Assembly (NCBI GenBank): GCA_023807065.1
Contig: JAJJLU010000338.1
Span: 1-64,000 of the forward strand
Origin: Isotricha intestinalis
Taxonomy: Eukaryota; Ciliophora; Litostomatea; Vestibuliferida; Isotrichidae
Length of the DNA: 64,000 nucleotides
Direction of reading: 5' to 3'
How positions within the stretch are numbered: position 1 is the first letter of the stretch; each line of letters starts with the position of its first letter. The notes beneath the pieces are model-generated. The model had not been told where the DNA came from, made no database searches, and worked only from the letters and a program-made list of their open reading frames with translations. Made by a program: the position numbers and the translations under genes. Shown here piece by piece: positions 19,050-28,478 of this stretch.

Positions 19050-19895
19050 TTAAATATTTATTTCTTCTCCTTTATATAAACTTTTAAAATATAAATAATA
19101 AAAATCACCCATAATAATCAATTGTAAAATTTGAGCAATAATAACAATATATCCAGCATATTCAGCAAGAAAAGGGAATTTAACATCAAACATACAATTT
19201 AATTCATCATAAGTATCAAACCAAAAAATTAAAGAGAAAAGTGTACTTAAACCGCAGAGAGCAACATAATGAGAAGTATAACTTTCAATTTGTCCTTTTT
19301 TATTTACAAATAAATTAATTTGAGGATAAATAGCAAATGTTTGTAAATACATAGCAAAAGTCCAAAAAGTATCAGTTAATAGATTTTCATTTAAAGTTGG
19401 ATGTATTAAAAAAGCAATTAATAAACATGGAACTGCAAAATAAAAAAATTGAATTTTATCTAAAATAACATCTGTTGTTTCTTTATATGTTTTTTTCATT
19501 AAGAATATTATAAATAGTATTAATAGAAAAGATGCTATTTCAGTAAATTGATAAAACCAATCTCCTGAAGAATCACTAGGTAAATATGCACTATGAGATA
19601 AAGTTGAAGTTAATCTACCAATAAATATTAATAAATAACATATTAATGTATTCATTGATAATCCAGAACAATTTTTGAAAGTGTAAACTTTTAATAATAC
19701 AATTAAAAATGCAAACATTTGAGTTAATGATGATAAAACTAACATAAATGAAAAATCTTTACTTGATATTAAAAAAAATACTAATATAACTATAGAAATC
19801 AATATTCCCCAAATACAAATATCTTTTTTTCTTTTTTTAATTTGAAATAATAAATTTTGAGGATCTTTAAACATACTTCCAACTTTGACATCCAT
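19050..19895 (-). CDS. ERD2-family (KDEL receptor-like) membrane protein
   Basis: The 281-aa protein belongs to the ER lumen protein-retaining receptor family, seven-helix Golgi/ER proteins that bind HDEL/KDEL ligands. Family landmarks are VLLKVYTFKNCSGLSMNTLI (family KxxSGxS), the run ending FAMYLQTFAIYPQINLF (WAFSIYLESVAILPQL in the family), and SHYVALCGLSTLFSLIFWF followed by TYDEL (YxxxLGxYRxFY region). It is about 65 residues longer than the classical receptor, with an N-terminal extension and an extra hydrophobic helix (ICIWGILISIVILVFFLI). That resembles the longer ERD2-like proteins, whose ligand binding is less clear. The PH-domain gene starts 93 bases away on the opposite strand. 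Confidence 0.88.
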   Translation of the reverse strand: MDVKVGSMFKDPQNLLFQIKKRKKDICIWGILISIVILVFFLISSKDFSFMLVLSSLTQMFAFLIVLLKVYTFKNCSGLSMNTLICYLLIFIGRLTSTLSHSAYLPSDSSGDWFYQFTEIASFLLILFIIFLMKKTYKETTDVILDKIQFFYFAVPCLLIAFLIHPTLNENLLTDTFWTFAMYLQTFAIYPQINLFVNKKGQIESYTSHYVALCGLSTLFSLIFWFDTYDELNCMFDVKFPFLAEYAGYIVIIAQILQLIIMGDFYYLYFKSLYKGEEINI

Positions 19896-19988
19896 TTAAA
19901 AAGAATGAATAAAAAAGATAAATAAATATAAATTTAAATAATAATATTTAAAAAAAAATATAATAATATAAAAAAATATTAAAAATAA

Positions 19989-20394
19989 ATGTTCTTTAGT
20001 TCAAAGCCAGTAAACATACAACCAGGAGATAAATTAAAAGAAGGTTTTTTATCAAAAGAATCTCGTTATAGAAAAGTATGGAGAAAAAGATGGTGTGTAT
20101 TAACTTCTCAACATATGTATACTTTTGAAAATGAAAAATTATATAGTAATCCTACTGAAGTAATAGAAATATCAAAAATAAAAATAGTGATAACAGATGA
20201 TACTAATCAAGGATATTATTTTGTAAAAAATATATTATTTAATTTATTTATAGAAAATTCAAATGTTTGATGATAGTTTTCATTTTAAAGCTGAAACTTT
20301 AGAAGATAAAGAAGGATGGATTGGAGCTATTGGAAAAGCTATGGTTAAATGTTCTAAGTCAAATATATATATTATTGAAGATGATAATATTTAA
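19989..20394 (+). CDS. Single PH-domain protein (two exons)
   Basis: Joining exon 1 (19989-20222) to exon 2 (20254-20394) across a 31-nt GT-AG intron gives a 124-aa protein that is almost entirely one pleckstrin homology domain. Exon 1 has KLKEGFLSKESRYRKVWRKR then WCVLTSQHMYTFE. Exon 2 supplies the missing end: FDDSFHFKAETLEDKEGWIG then AIGKAM, with the invariant C-terminal-helix Trp. PH domains bind phosphoinositides or proteins and bring their carrier to membranes. The basic RKVWRKRW loop fits lipid binding. Without splicing the frame stops at 20270 and loses the Trp helix, which is why I place the intron. Confidence 0.9.
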
Positions 20395-20630
20395 TTACTT
20401 TATAATATTTATGTTTTTCATTTTGTTAATTAATAACATGGAAAAATAGTTTTTTTACTGTGTTTTTTATTATATTTAACATTTTATAAATTGTTTTTTT
20501 AATGTTTTTAATTTTTTAAGTGGAAAATTAAAATCGATTAAATAATAAAATATTTTTTTTAAAATTAATCAAATTAATTTATATAATTAATATAATATAA
20601 AATATTTAGAAAAAATAAATTGTAAAAATC

Positions 20631-21587
20631 TTATTCAACATCCATTGCATTTGAAGTATCTTTTTTTTCTTCTTCTTTAGTAGCATCCTTCATTTCAACA
20701 TCTTCCTTTTTTTCTTCTTCTTTTTTATCTTCTTTTTTTTCTTCTTTTTTCTTTTTTTCTTCTTCTTCTTTTTTCTTTTTTTCTTCTTCTTCTTTTTTCT
20801 TTTTTTCTTCTTCTTCTTTTTTTCTTTTTTCTTCATCGACTCTTTTTTGAGCATCTTTAAAAACATTTTCACTATTAATATATAAATTATCTTTATATTC
20901 TTTAATATCTTTTTGATCAACTGGAGGTTGTTTTTTTCTGTCTCCTTTATCAAAAGCTTCTTTAGTTTCTTTTCCTTTTTTAAGAGCATCTGCAATTAAT
21001 TTATCTAATTTATCAAAATCATCTTTATTTAAAATAGTGGTTTTATCATTTTTTTTTTCATTATTTATTTTTTCAGTAATTTCTAATATTGCTTTTTCTA
21101 ATAAATTTATATTTTCTTCTAATAATTGCCAATTTTGATATCTTGAATAAATAGGATCACCTACTGTATACATATCTTTTGATTTAGTATTTAAAGAATC
21201 TAAATTATATATATTCTCATCTTCCGAATATAACCATTCATATAATGTATCCATTAATTTAGGTAATTTTTCTTTTTCTTCTGGAAGAATATAATCTTTA
21301 AATTTACTATCTATTTTTTCTCTTGTTGAATATATATAATTTTCTATAGAATTTTTACGATGAGTTATTTTCTTAAATAAATCATCTTCTTTTGATTGTT
21401 CTCTTTCTTTTTGAATTAATCTTTGTAAAATTCCACCTGCTGTTCCAAATAAGCAATCTACTTGTTTAATATCTAATTTAGTAACTCTTTCTTTATCTAC
21501 TTTTTTCATTTTAATTTCTTCTTTCTTTTCTTCTTTCTTTTCTTCTTTTTTTTCTTCTTTTTTTTCTTCTTTTTTTTCTTCTTTCTT

Positions 21588-21620
<33 letters not shown>

Positions 21621-23282
21621 CTTTTCTTCTTTCTTTTCTTCTTTTTTTTCTTCTTTCTTTTCTTCTTTCTTTTCTTCTTTCTTTTCTTCTTTCTTTTCTT
21701 CTTTCTTTTCTTCTTTCTTCTCAGTATCAACAACTTTAACAGGAACTTCTTCAGTATATTTTTCAGTTAGTTCAGCAGTTTTTGTAGAAGGTAAGCAATT
21801 TAAATCAACATAAAAAGTGAATTTAACAGAGCTTTTTTCTTCTGTTTTTCCAGGAATATTAATATTAAAAGCATTTAATAAATCATTCTCAAGCCATTCA
21901 ATTTCATTTTTATTATAATAAAATTTTACATTAAAATTATTTTTAACAAGCATACTTTTTTCAAAAGTATAATCTTTTCCTTTAGGAAAATTATCTCCTT
22001 GTTTTAGTAATACATCTCTTTTAATAATAGTAGTCCCATCTTTTTTAACATAAGGATATTCAACTTCAATAGTATAAGGATTATAATGATGAAATTCGAA
22101 ATTTCTAACAGAAAAATAAGGAGAATTCATAGCTGCAAATAGAGTACATCCTCTACTAATACATTCATCAGGTAATAAAGTTTTACATACTTCTTTTTTA
22201 AATATATCTTTTATTATTTCTTGTATTATAGGTGTTCTTACAGCACAACCTACCATTTCTATTGAATGAACATCTTCTAATTTAATTTTACATTTTTCCA
22301 ATAAATTTTTAACTGATTTTTCACATAATGCTCTAAATTTATCTGTTACTGGTTTAATTATTTTTTCAAATTCTTCTCTTGTTAAATTATATGTTAAATC
22401 TTCTCCATCCATTAAACTATCAATATTAAGGGTAGTTTCTTTATTTACAGTTAATGTTTTTCTTATTTTACCAATATAATCCATTAATCTAATTTTTATT
22501 TTTGGAGCGCTCATTGGATCACAACCATATTTTTGTTCAAATACATTAGAAACATGTTTAGCAATTAAATAATCGAATTCTCTAGCCCCACAAAATCTTT
22601 CATTATTAACAGAAATAACTTTCATTTCTTTTTTATTAAAAGTTCCAAAGAATATAGTAGTTTTAGCTTGTCCCATATCAACAAAACCAACAATTCTATC
22701 TTTATCATCAGTAAATTGACCTAATCTTAAAAGTCCATAAGATAATGAAATTGCACTAGATTCATTAATTAAAGCAGAACATTTTATTCCAGAAATATCT
22801 ATTGCTTCTAACATTGCTTTTCTTTCATAAGCTGTAAAATAATCTGGAATACTAACTACTATATCATCTGTATCTATTCCTTCTCTCGTCCAATTATTTT
22901 TTATTTTAGAAAAATATAATCCCATTAAACTTTCAACAGAATAAAAGTCTTCTTTTCCTTTGTAATTTATATTAAAACCTATTTTTCCTGTTTGATCAAA
23001 AACAGGTTTCACATTAGAATATTTAGATTCTTCTTCAAAGAAAGGCCAATTTTTTTGAATACCTAACCATCTATTAGGATAAATAATAGTTCTTTTAAAG
23101 TTAGATTTATTGGTTTGAAGAGCTAAATCACCAAAATTTCTTTCTCTATCATTATATGAAACTACAGTTGGAACTTGACGATTTGATGAATCACTTAATA
23201 CAACATCAACTACTCTATCTTTAAATCTTCCTACTACTGAACCTAAACTTCCTATGTGTAATCCTATTACTTGATGAGACAT
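20631..23282 (-). CDS. Hsp110/Sse-type Hsp70-family chaperone
   Basis: The 883-aa protein has an Hsp70-type ATPase domain (about residues 1-385: VVSIPDYFTAYERKAMLEA, GFVDMGQAKTTIFFGTFN, VGCAVRTPIIQEIIKDIF), a beta-domain and a long helical C-terminus. Features typical of Hsp110 are the ATPase start GLHIGSLGSVVG in place of Hsp70 GIDLGTT, the extended acidic loop region and the lack of EEVD (it ends SNAMDVE). Hsp110s act as nucleotide exchange factors for Hsp70 and as disaggregation partners. The acidic loop (about residues 522-589) is 17 exact KKEE units, and a second Lys/Glu-rich run lies near residues 815-875. Confidence 0.93.
21516..21719 (-). repeat. Seventeen tandem 12-bp KKEE coding repeats
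   Basis: Seventeen consecutive 12-base units encode KKEE in the Hsp110 gene, at the loop between the substrate-binding beta-domain and the helical lid. Units differ only by synonymous TTT/CTT and TTC/TTT changes (minus-strand AAA/AAG). The tract falls exactly where Hsp110 proteins carry a variable acidic insertion. Here alternating charge replaces the usual net-acidic composition. Confidence 0.9.
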
Positions 23283-24040
23283 TTTCTATTTTTTTTTTGT
23301 AAATGCTATTTTTTTTTAAATGGGTTTTAAATATTGATTATATATTTTCTTATAGTTCTAGAAAATAAGTTTTTATTTTTTTGGAATTTTTTTATTTGAT
23401 TAAATTTCTTTTATATATTTATTTTTTATGATTATTTTTTTTTTAAGAAGGTTATATTTTTAAAGCAAATTTGAAAAGTTTATTTTTATATTTACGCACG
23501 TTGTTTTTTATTTTTAATTTTTTGGTTATTGATTTATTTGGGATGAATATTTAAATTAATTATTTATTATTTATTTTATTTTAAAAATAATTATTTGTAT
23601 TCAAATAATTTAATTATTTCTTTAATGATAAATAAATATGATTGAAACATTGAATTTTCAATATAATTAATACCAAAAAAATATTAAAAGTTAATAAGAT
23701 ATAAATTCTACTATATTCTGATAAATTAATTTAAAGAAAATAAATAAACATAAACAATAATATAATTATTTTTATAATGTCTTTCATGTTAAATTTTTTT
23801 TGGTATTGGAAAAATCAGAAAGATTAAATTAATTAAAAAATATAACTTATAAAAAACAAATAATGAGCTAACTTTAAATAATTTTACCAAAAACAATAAT
23901 TTTTTTTGAAGTGGAAATGATAATAATTATTTTTTAATGTTTTATTTATTCTTTGGTTCCTAAAGGCTTTTTTAAATATTAATATAAAAAAGAGATTTTT
24001 TTTTTATTACGTAATATAAAAAACAATTAATATAAAAAGA
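23283..24040. other. 758-base divergent intergenic region
   Basis: The gap lies between the divergent Hsp110 and Cys4-protein genes and must include both promoters. I looked for heat-shock elements (nGAAn inverted units) near 23290-23500 and saw no convincing array. There is no supportable frame or RNA gene. Confidence 0.45.
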
Positions 24041-24799
24041 ATGAAAAATAATGGAAACAAAAAGGTATTTGTATGTTATTTCTGTAATTCAAAAAATTCT
24101 CTTTTTCAAATAACAAATGAAATAAATGATATATTATTCAAAACTAATTTTTCCAATCTTCAAAGTCATATTTATTTGAATTTAAAACAAATTTTAATGA
24201 ATATTCCTAAAGAAGAAGAAAAAATACTTTGTGTGTGTGAAAATTGCTTAACAAAAATAATGAATTTTCATTTTTTTGGAATAGAAGATATTCAAAAAAA
24301 TATTATGTATGATTTTATTGATAATTCTAGAACTGCTAATTTATCTTTTTTACAATTAATGGAAAGTTATAAAACTTTAAGTAGGAATATTTTAGAATGT
24401 AATTACCAAATCTTCAAAGATATGAAAAATTTATTTGATTTTATTTATTCTAATTCTCAAGTTTTTTACACTCAATTCGGAAATAAAACTTCATTTATGA
24501 TAATTGATCAAATTTATTCTTTAATTAACATTTTAAGAGAATCAATTAATAACAATAATAACTCAAATAATTTAGAAGCTAGTTTTTTAACTGAGATTAA
24601 CAATTACATTGAAAAAATGTTTCGAACAATTGACTTTTATAAAATGATAAATAACCCATATATCGAATTTATTTCAAGTCATTTTGATTATTCAAAGTTT
24701 TTGAATTATCAAAGTGTGAATAATTATAATGAATATGTTGAAAAAAATAAGAAAATATTATTAGAATTAACTAATAATATAAATTCATTTAATAAATGA
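24041..24799 (+). CDS. Protein with ZAD-like Cys4 motif, 252 aa
   Basis: Two CxxC pairs separated by about 60 residues, VCYFCNSKN near residue 12 and CVCENCLTKI near residue 77, resemble a treble-clef zinc module of the ZAD kind. The resemblance is of spacing, not close homology. The rest is helical with Asn-rich linkers (NNNNSNN near residue 170). No DNA-binding fingers follow. The gene ends in TGA, one of few here to do so. The function is unknown; a protein-protein zinc module is the most that can be inferred. Confidence 0.7.
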   Translation: MKNNGNKKVFVCYFCNSKNSLFQITNEINDILFKTNFSNLQSHIYLNLKQILMNIPKEEEKILCVCENCLTKIMNFHFFGIEDIQKNIMYDFIDNSRTANLSFLQLMESYKTLSRNILECNYQIFKDMKNLFDFIYSNSQVFYTQFGNKTSFMIIDQIYSLINILRESINNNNNSNNLEASFLTEINNYIEKMFRTIDFYKMINNPYIEFISSHFDYSKFLNYQSVNNYNEYVEKNKKILLELTNNINSFNK

Positions 24800-25230
24800 T
24801 TATTTCTATTCATTAATTTTGTAAATACAAAATGATTTAAAAAAATATTCAAAATTTATAATGTACAGAAATATAAAAATTAAATTATGTGTAAGTTGAA
24901 TTATACATATAATTCAATTTATATATTGCTTTATTAAATATAAAAATCATTAAGTTTTTTAGCATATTTATTAGAAGAATAGTTATTAAACCTATTTTAA
25001 TATGGAACCTTTTTAAATGTTTTAGAGTATTATAAATTAAGATAACACTAAATAAATATATCACCTAGAATATATAAATATAAATTTAAAATAATAAATC
25101 TAAAAAAATTAAAAAGTTTTTTTTAAATTTAATGTTTTATAATTCAAATCCCAAAAACAATAATATAAATTAAAAAATTATTTATTTTACTTAATTACAT
25201 ATATCTGAATAAGTGAAATTTTTAGTATAA
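24800..25230. other. A+T-rich gap
   Basis: No coding frame, RNA gene or repeat could be supported in this stretch, which leads into a decayed region. Confidence 0.45.
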
Positions 25231-25483
25231 TTAACATTTTTCAAATATCAATTTCAAACACTTTAACAAATCAAAATCAATTTCTTCTTTTTCCAGAATA
25301 TAATTAATATTAACATTTCCAGGCTCATAATTATTATATTTTTGATTTTGGGAAACAGGAAATTTAACAATAAATATTCTACAAAGAACATTATAAATTA
25401 AATCAACATAATCAACTAAACTTAAAACATGGGGTATTGATATCAATAAAACTATTATAATTAAATTTTTATGATTAACTCAT
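25231..25483 (-). CDS. Possible small two-exon gene, 74 aa
   Basis: A 71-codon open frame (25231-25446) has no ATG of its own. Joining it across a 28-nt GT-AG stretch (25452-25479) to an upstream ATGA gives a 74-aa product beginning MILLISIPHVLSLVDYVDLI and ending LKLIFEKC. The intron length equals two better-supported introns in this window, but the donor GTTAAT is atypical and a 4-nt first exon is unusual. The N-terminus is hydrophobic. I recognise no family. It may equally be a relic, since the adjoining DNA is decayed. Confidence 0.25.
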
Positions 25484-25487
25484 TTAA

Positions 25488-26008
25488 ACAATCTTTTATC
25501 ATTTGGAACATAGTAGAAATGAAAGAAATAAAAAACCACCAATAAGACAAAAAGAATCATCAGAAAATATTATTAAAAAAATCCAAAGGAAAAAATAATA
25601 CAATTTTCAGACAAAAAAATAAGAGAAAATATTATAAAACCTTTAATTTCACAAATTGAAATATCAAATGATAATGATAATTTTTTTTTATTCTTTTATA
25701 GAATCTTGCGTTAGAGATGATTTTTATCAATCATTTGTTAATCAATCATAAAATAATAATTATCAAATGTTTTTATAAGTTCAATTATCAATAAAAATAT
25801 TAAGTCAAAATCAAATTTAAATATTATTTCTGATAGAGCAGAATCTGAATTAGAAGATAATATTGAAATTGATTAAAAAGTTTTGAAAAGATCTGAAATT
25901 AATCCTCATTTCTTAGTAGGTAAAAAATCCATTAAAAAAAAATTTAGAAAATATTTGAAAAAATCAAATAGTAAATCTGCTAAAAATTCAAGTGGTTCTT
26001 CTGATTAG
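25488..26008 (+). pseudogene. Decayed gene with frameshifts and stops
   Basis: Protein-like stretches appear in shifting plus-strand frames. First comes YHLEHSRNERNKKPPIRQKE (about 25497-25600, ending TAA). Next is KKIRENIIKPLISQIEISND (about 25604-25700), then ESCVRDDFYQSFVNQS before TAA. Last is NIISDRAESELEDNIEID, a TAA, then KVLKRSEINPHFLVGKKSIK and a basic Ser/Lys tail ending at TAG 26008. Base composition is that of coding DNA (more G and C than the gaps), but no GT-AG introns repair the frame. A degenerate gene is the simplest reading. The family is unknown. Confidence 0.45.
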
Positions 26009-26326
26009 TGTTTTATTTTTTCATTTTTTTCACTTGTTTTATAAAAGGTTAAAAAAAGTTCTTATAAATAAATCATAAGGATTTTATATTTCTAATATTG
26101 TTTTAAATAGTATGATAAATTATTATTTTTAAAAATAGAAATAATTTTGAAACATTTTTTATAATATATTAAAATAAAAATGTTATGTTTTAATAGTTTA
26201 CATTATATTATAAAACAAATTATAATAAAAAAATCTTTTATCTAAAATGAAATTATTTGTATATAGTTATTTATACATAGACCTTTTTTTACAAAACATT
26301 AAAAAATAAGATATTCGAGCATTATT
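26009..26326. other. A+T-rich gap
   Basis: Stretch between the decayed plus-strand gene and the 3' end of the ankyrin/SAM gene; nothing recognisable. Confidence 0.45.
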
Positions 26327-28150
26327 TTAAAATATATTACAATCATGGCAAATATCATTATTGCTATTTTCAGTAATAACTATATTTTTTTTTAATCTAT
26401 TTATCAATTTTCTTTTATCATCTTTTAATTTATTCATGATTCTTTGTCTGAAACCTATTTTTTCAATTCCTAAATCTCTTTTTAATTTCTCAATATTTAA
26501 AGGTTCTTTGCATTCTAATTGGATTAATAATAATTCAAGACTATAATAACCATTTGAAATAAAATTATTTAATAAATTTTCGACATTAATATCTTTTAAC
26601 CAATTATTTAATTTATTAATAGATTTATTATTTTCAATATTATTATAGTAATCACATTTATAATAAACTTCTTTCGGAATTTGATAAGAAAAATTTCCTG
26701 CAAGTTCTTGAATTTTAATAATAATTTTTGCTCTGTCTCCAGGAATATAAACTCCAGTTTCAATTAAATTATTTTCTGTAATTCCTAAATCTGTTTTTGT
26801 TTGATTAATTATTAATTTAATATCATCAAAGCCATTTATAATAAAATTATTATAATATTTTTCCATATTTATACTTTTTAAAAATGTTAATAAATCATTC
26901 AAATTTGAATTCTCATTTAATGTAGAATTATTATTATCAAAAATTGTTGATGAAACAGGATTTGGATTTGAATTAATATATGGAATTGTAAATTTTGATA
27001 ACTGTGAGTTATTTATTTCATTGAGTTCATTATACTTTAAATTATTATTATTTTGACAAGGAGAAGAAAATCTAAAATTTTCATTAATATCTATTATAGG
27101 ATTCATTAAAAATAAATTTGAGTTGTTTATTGTTGAATTTTTCCTTATTGTTATATTATTTGAACGAAAAAAATTAGTAGTATTATATCTTTTCATTGTA
27201 CTTCTATTAAAATTAACAATATCTTCATCATCATTTATTTTATATTGACCTGTATATATTCTATCATAATTTTCTTTTTGATTTTCTAAACTCGAACTCA
27301 TATTAAAATAATTCAGTTCTTCTTCAGTATAATTTATTTTATTTTTTTTATTTGAATTATTAGTATATTTTGGGCTATTTGTTTTAGTGTCTTCAGTAAA
27401 ATTTTCATCTTTTTTTTTATTATATATGATTTCAGATTTTAAGTTATCAAACGAAGTGAAATTTTTAGGAATACTTAAATTTAATTGCCTATTTTTTTTC
27501 ATTAAATTAGAACCACTCCATTCTATTTTAATAGATTCAAAAATTTCAGAATCTCCATTTTCTTTTTGATATTTATTAAAATAATTATCAATAACTTCAG
27601 AATCATTATCATTCATACTATTTTTGTCCATTAAAGGATTTTCATTAAAGTTATAACTTTCTGTATTTCTAATAGATAAATCAACCATTTCTCCATTATT
27701 ATTTTTAATAGAATAATCAAAATTATTTTCAATTAAACAATTTATAATATTTTTATTTCTTGTAAAATAAGCTAAATGTAAAGGAGTATTCCCATCATTA
27801 TTTTGAATATTAAGATTAATACCTTTTTTAATAAGAAGAATAATCATATTTACTCTTTCAAATTGAACAGCTTTATGTAAATATGAATTTCCTTCTTTGT
27901 CTTGATAATTTAAATCTAGAATTGGAGATGTTAAAATTAAGTCAAAAATATTTTGTTTATCTCTTTCAATTGAATATGATAATAAAGTTTCTCCTTTATT
28001 ATCTTTTTGATTCACTAAAAGTGGATTTTTAGATAATATTTTATACAAAGTTTCTAAAGAATAATCACTACTAATTATTAAATTTGAATGATTCCTTAAA
28101 CTATGAGAATTTTGTTCAGAAATCTTTTTTATATTTTTTGTTATTTTCAT
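26327..28150 (-). CDS. Ankyrin-repeat protein with two SAM domains
   Basis: The 607-aa protein has ankyrin repeats at about residues 45-160 (DNKGETLLSYSIERDKQN, DKEGNSYLHKAVQFERVN, NNDGNTPLHLAYFTRNKN, with canonical G-TPLH cores). A long Asn/Ser-rich linker follows. Two SAM-like helical domains then appear: one near residues 418-485 (LLTFLKSINMEKYYNNFIIN, then ITENNLIETGVYIPGDRAKI) and one near 515-580 (LNNWLKDINVENLLNNFISN, LGIEKIGFRQRIMNKL). SAM domains oligomerise or bind partners and ankyrins bind proteins, so this is a scaffold. The tail has a small Cys/His cluster (DICHDCNIF). Confidence 0.88.
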   Translation of the reverse strand: MKITKNIKKISEQNSHSLRNHSNLIISSDYSLETLYKILSKNPLLVNQKDNKGETLLSYSIERDKQNIFDLILTSPILDLNYQDKEGNSYLHKAVQFERVNMIILLIKKGINLNIQNNDGNTPLHLAYFTRNKNIINCLIENNFDYSIKNNNGEMVDLSIRNTESYNFNENPLMDKNSMNDNDSEVIDNYFNKYQKENGDSEIFESIKIEWSGSNLMKKNRQLNLSIPKNFTSFDNLKSEIIYNKKKDENFTEDTKTNSPKYTNNSNKKNKINYTEEELNYFNMSSSLENQKENYDRIYTGQYKINDDEDIVNFNRSTMKRYNTTNFFRSNNITIRKNSTINNSNLFLMNPIIDINENFRFSSPCQNNNNLKYNELNEINNSQLSKFTIPYINSNPNPVSSTIFDNNNSTLNENSNLNDLLTFLKSINMEKYYNNFIINGFDDIKLIINQTKTDLGITENNLIETGVYIPGDRAKIIIKIQELAGNFSYQIPKEVYYKCDYYNNIENNKSINKLNNWLKDINVENLLNNFISNGYYSLELLLIQLECKEPLNIEKLKRDLGIEKIGFRQRIMNKLKDDKRKLINRLKKNIVITENSNNDICHDCNIF

Positions 28151-28478
28151 TTTTAATTAATATTCTTTAATTATATATTTTCCAAATAATATTTTTTAAT
28201 AATATTTATTAAAATAAATTTAAGATTAATAAATTTAATCCATCGAATTGAGGATTAATTTTAAGTATTTTATTCAAGAAAATATTGAAAAAAATGAAAT
28301 TTATACATTTCTATTAATAATTAATTTATTATATATTATCATTTAAATTAGATTTATAAATAATTATTTGGTTGATTTATATAATCAATTTTAATCTACA
28401 TTTTTAAAACAAGAAATTATATAATTAATTTGATTTTAGAATTTGTTATTCAAAATCAAAAATAAATATTTAATAAAT
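28151..28478. other. A+T-rich gap
   Basis: Short intergenic region between two minus-strand genes; nothing recognisable. Confidence 0.45.

Noticed and set aside
20690..20995. Lys-rich open frames (20690-20995 and 21506-21733) overlapping the Hsp110 gene
   Set aside because: They are frame shadows of the Lys/Glu repeats in Hsp110.
23283..23500. Heat-shock elements upstream of Hsp110
   Set aside because: No array of alternating GAA/TTC pentamers stood out above the A+T background.
25488..26008. Reassigned stop codons (TAA/TAG as Gln) to rescue the decayed gene
   Set aside because: All conserved genes in the window use TAA as a true stop and none has internal TAA or TAG; frames also shift, which recoding cannot explain.
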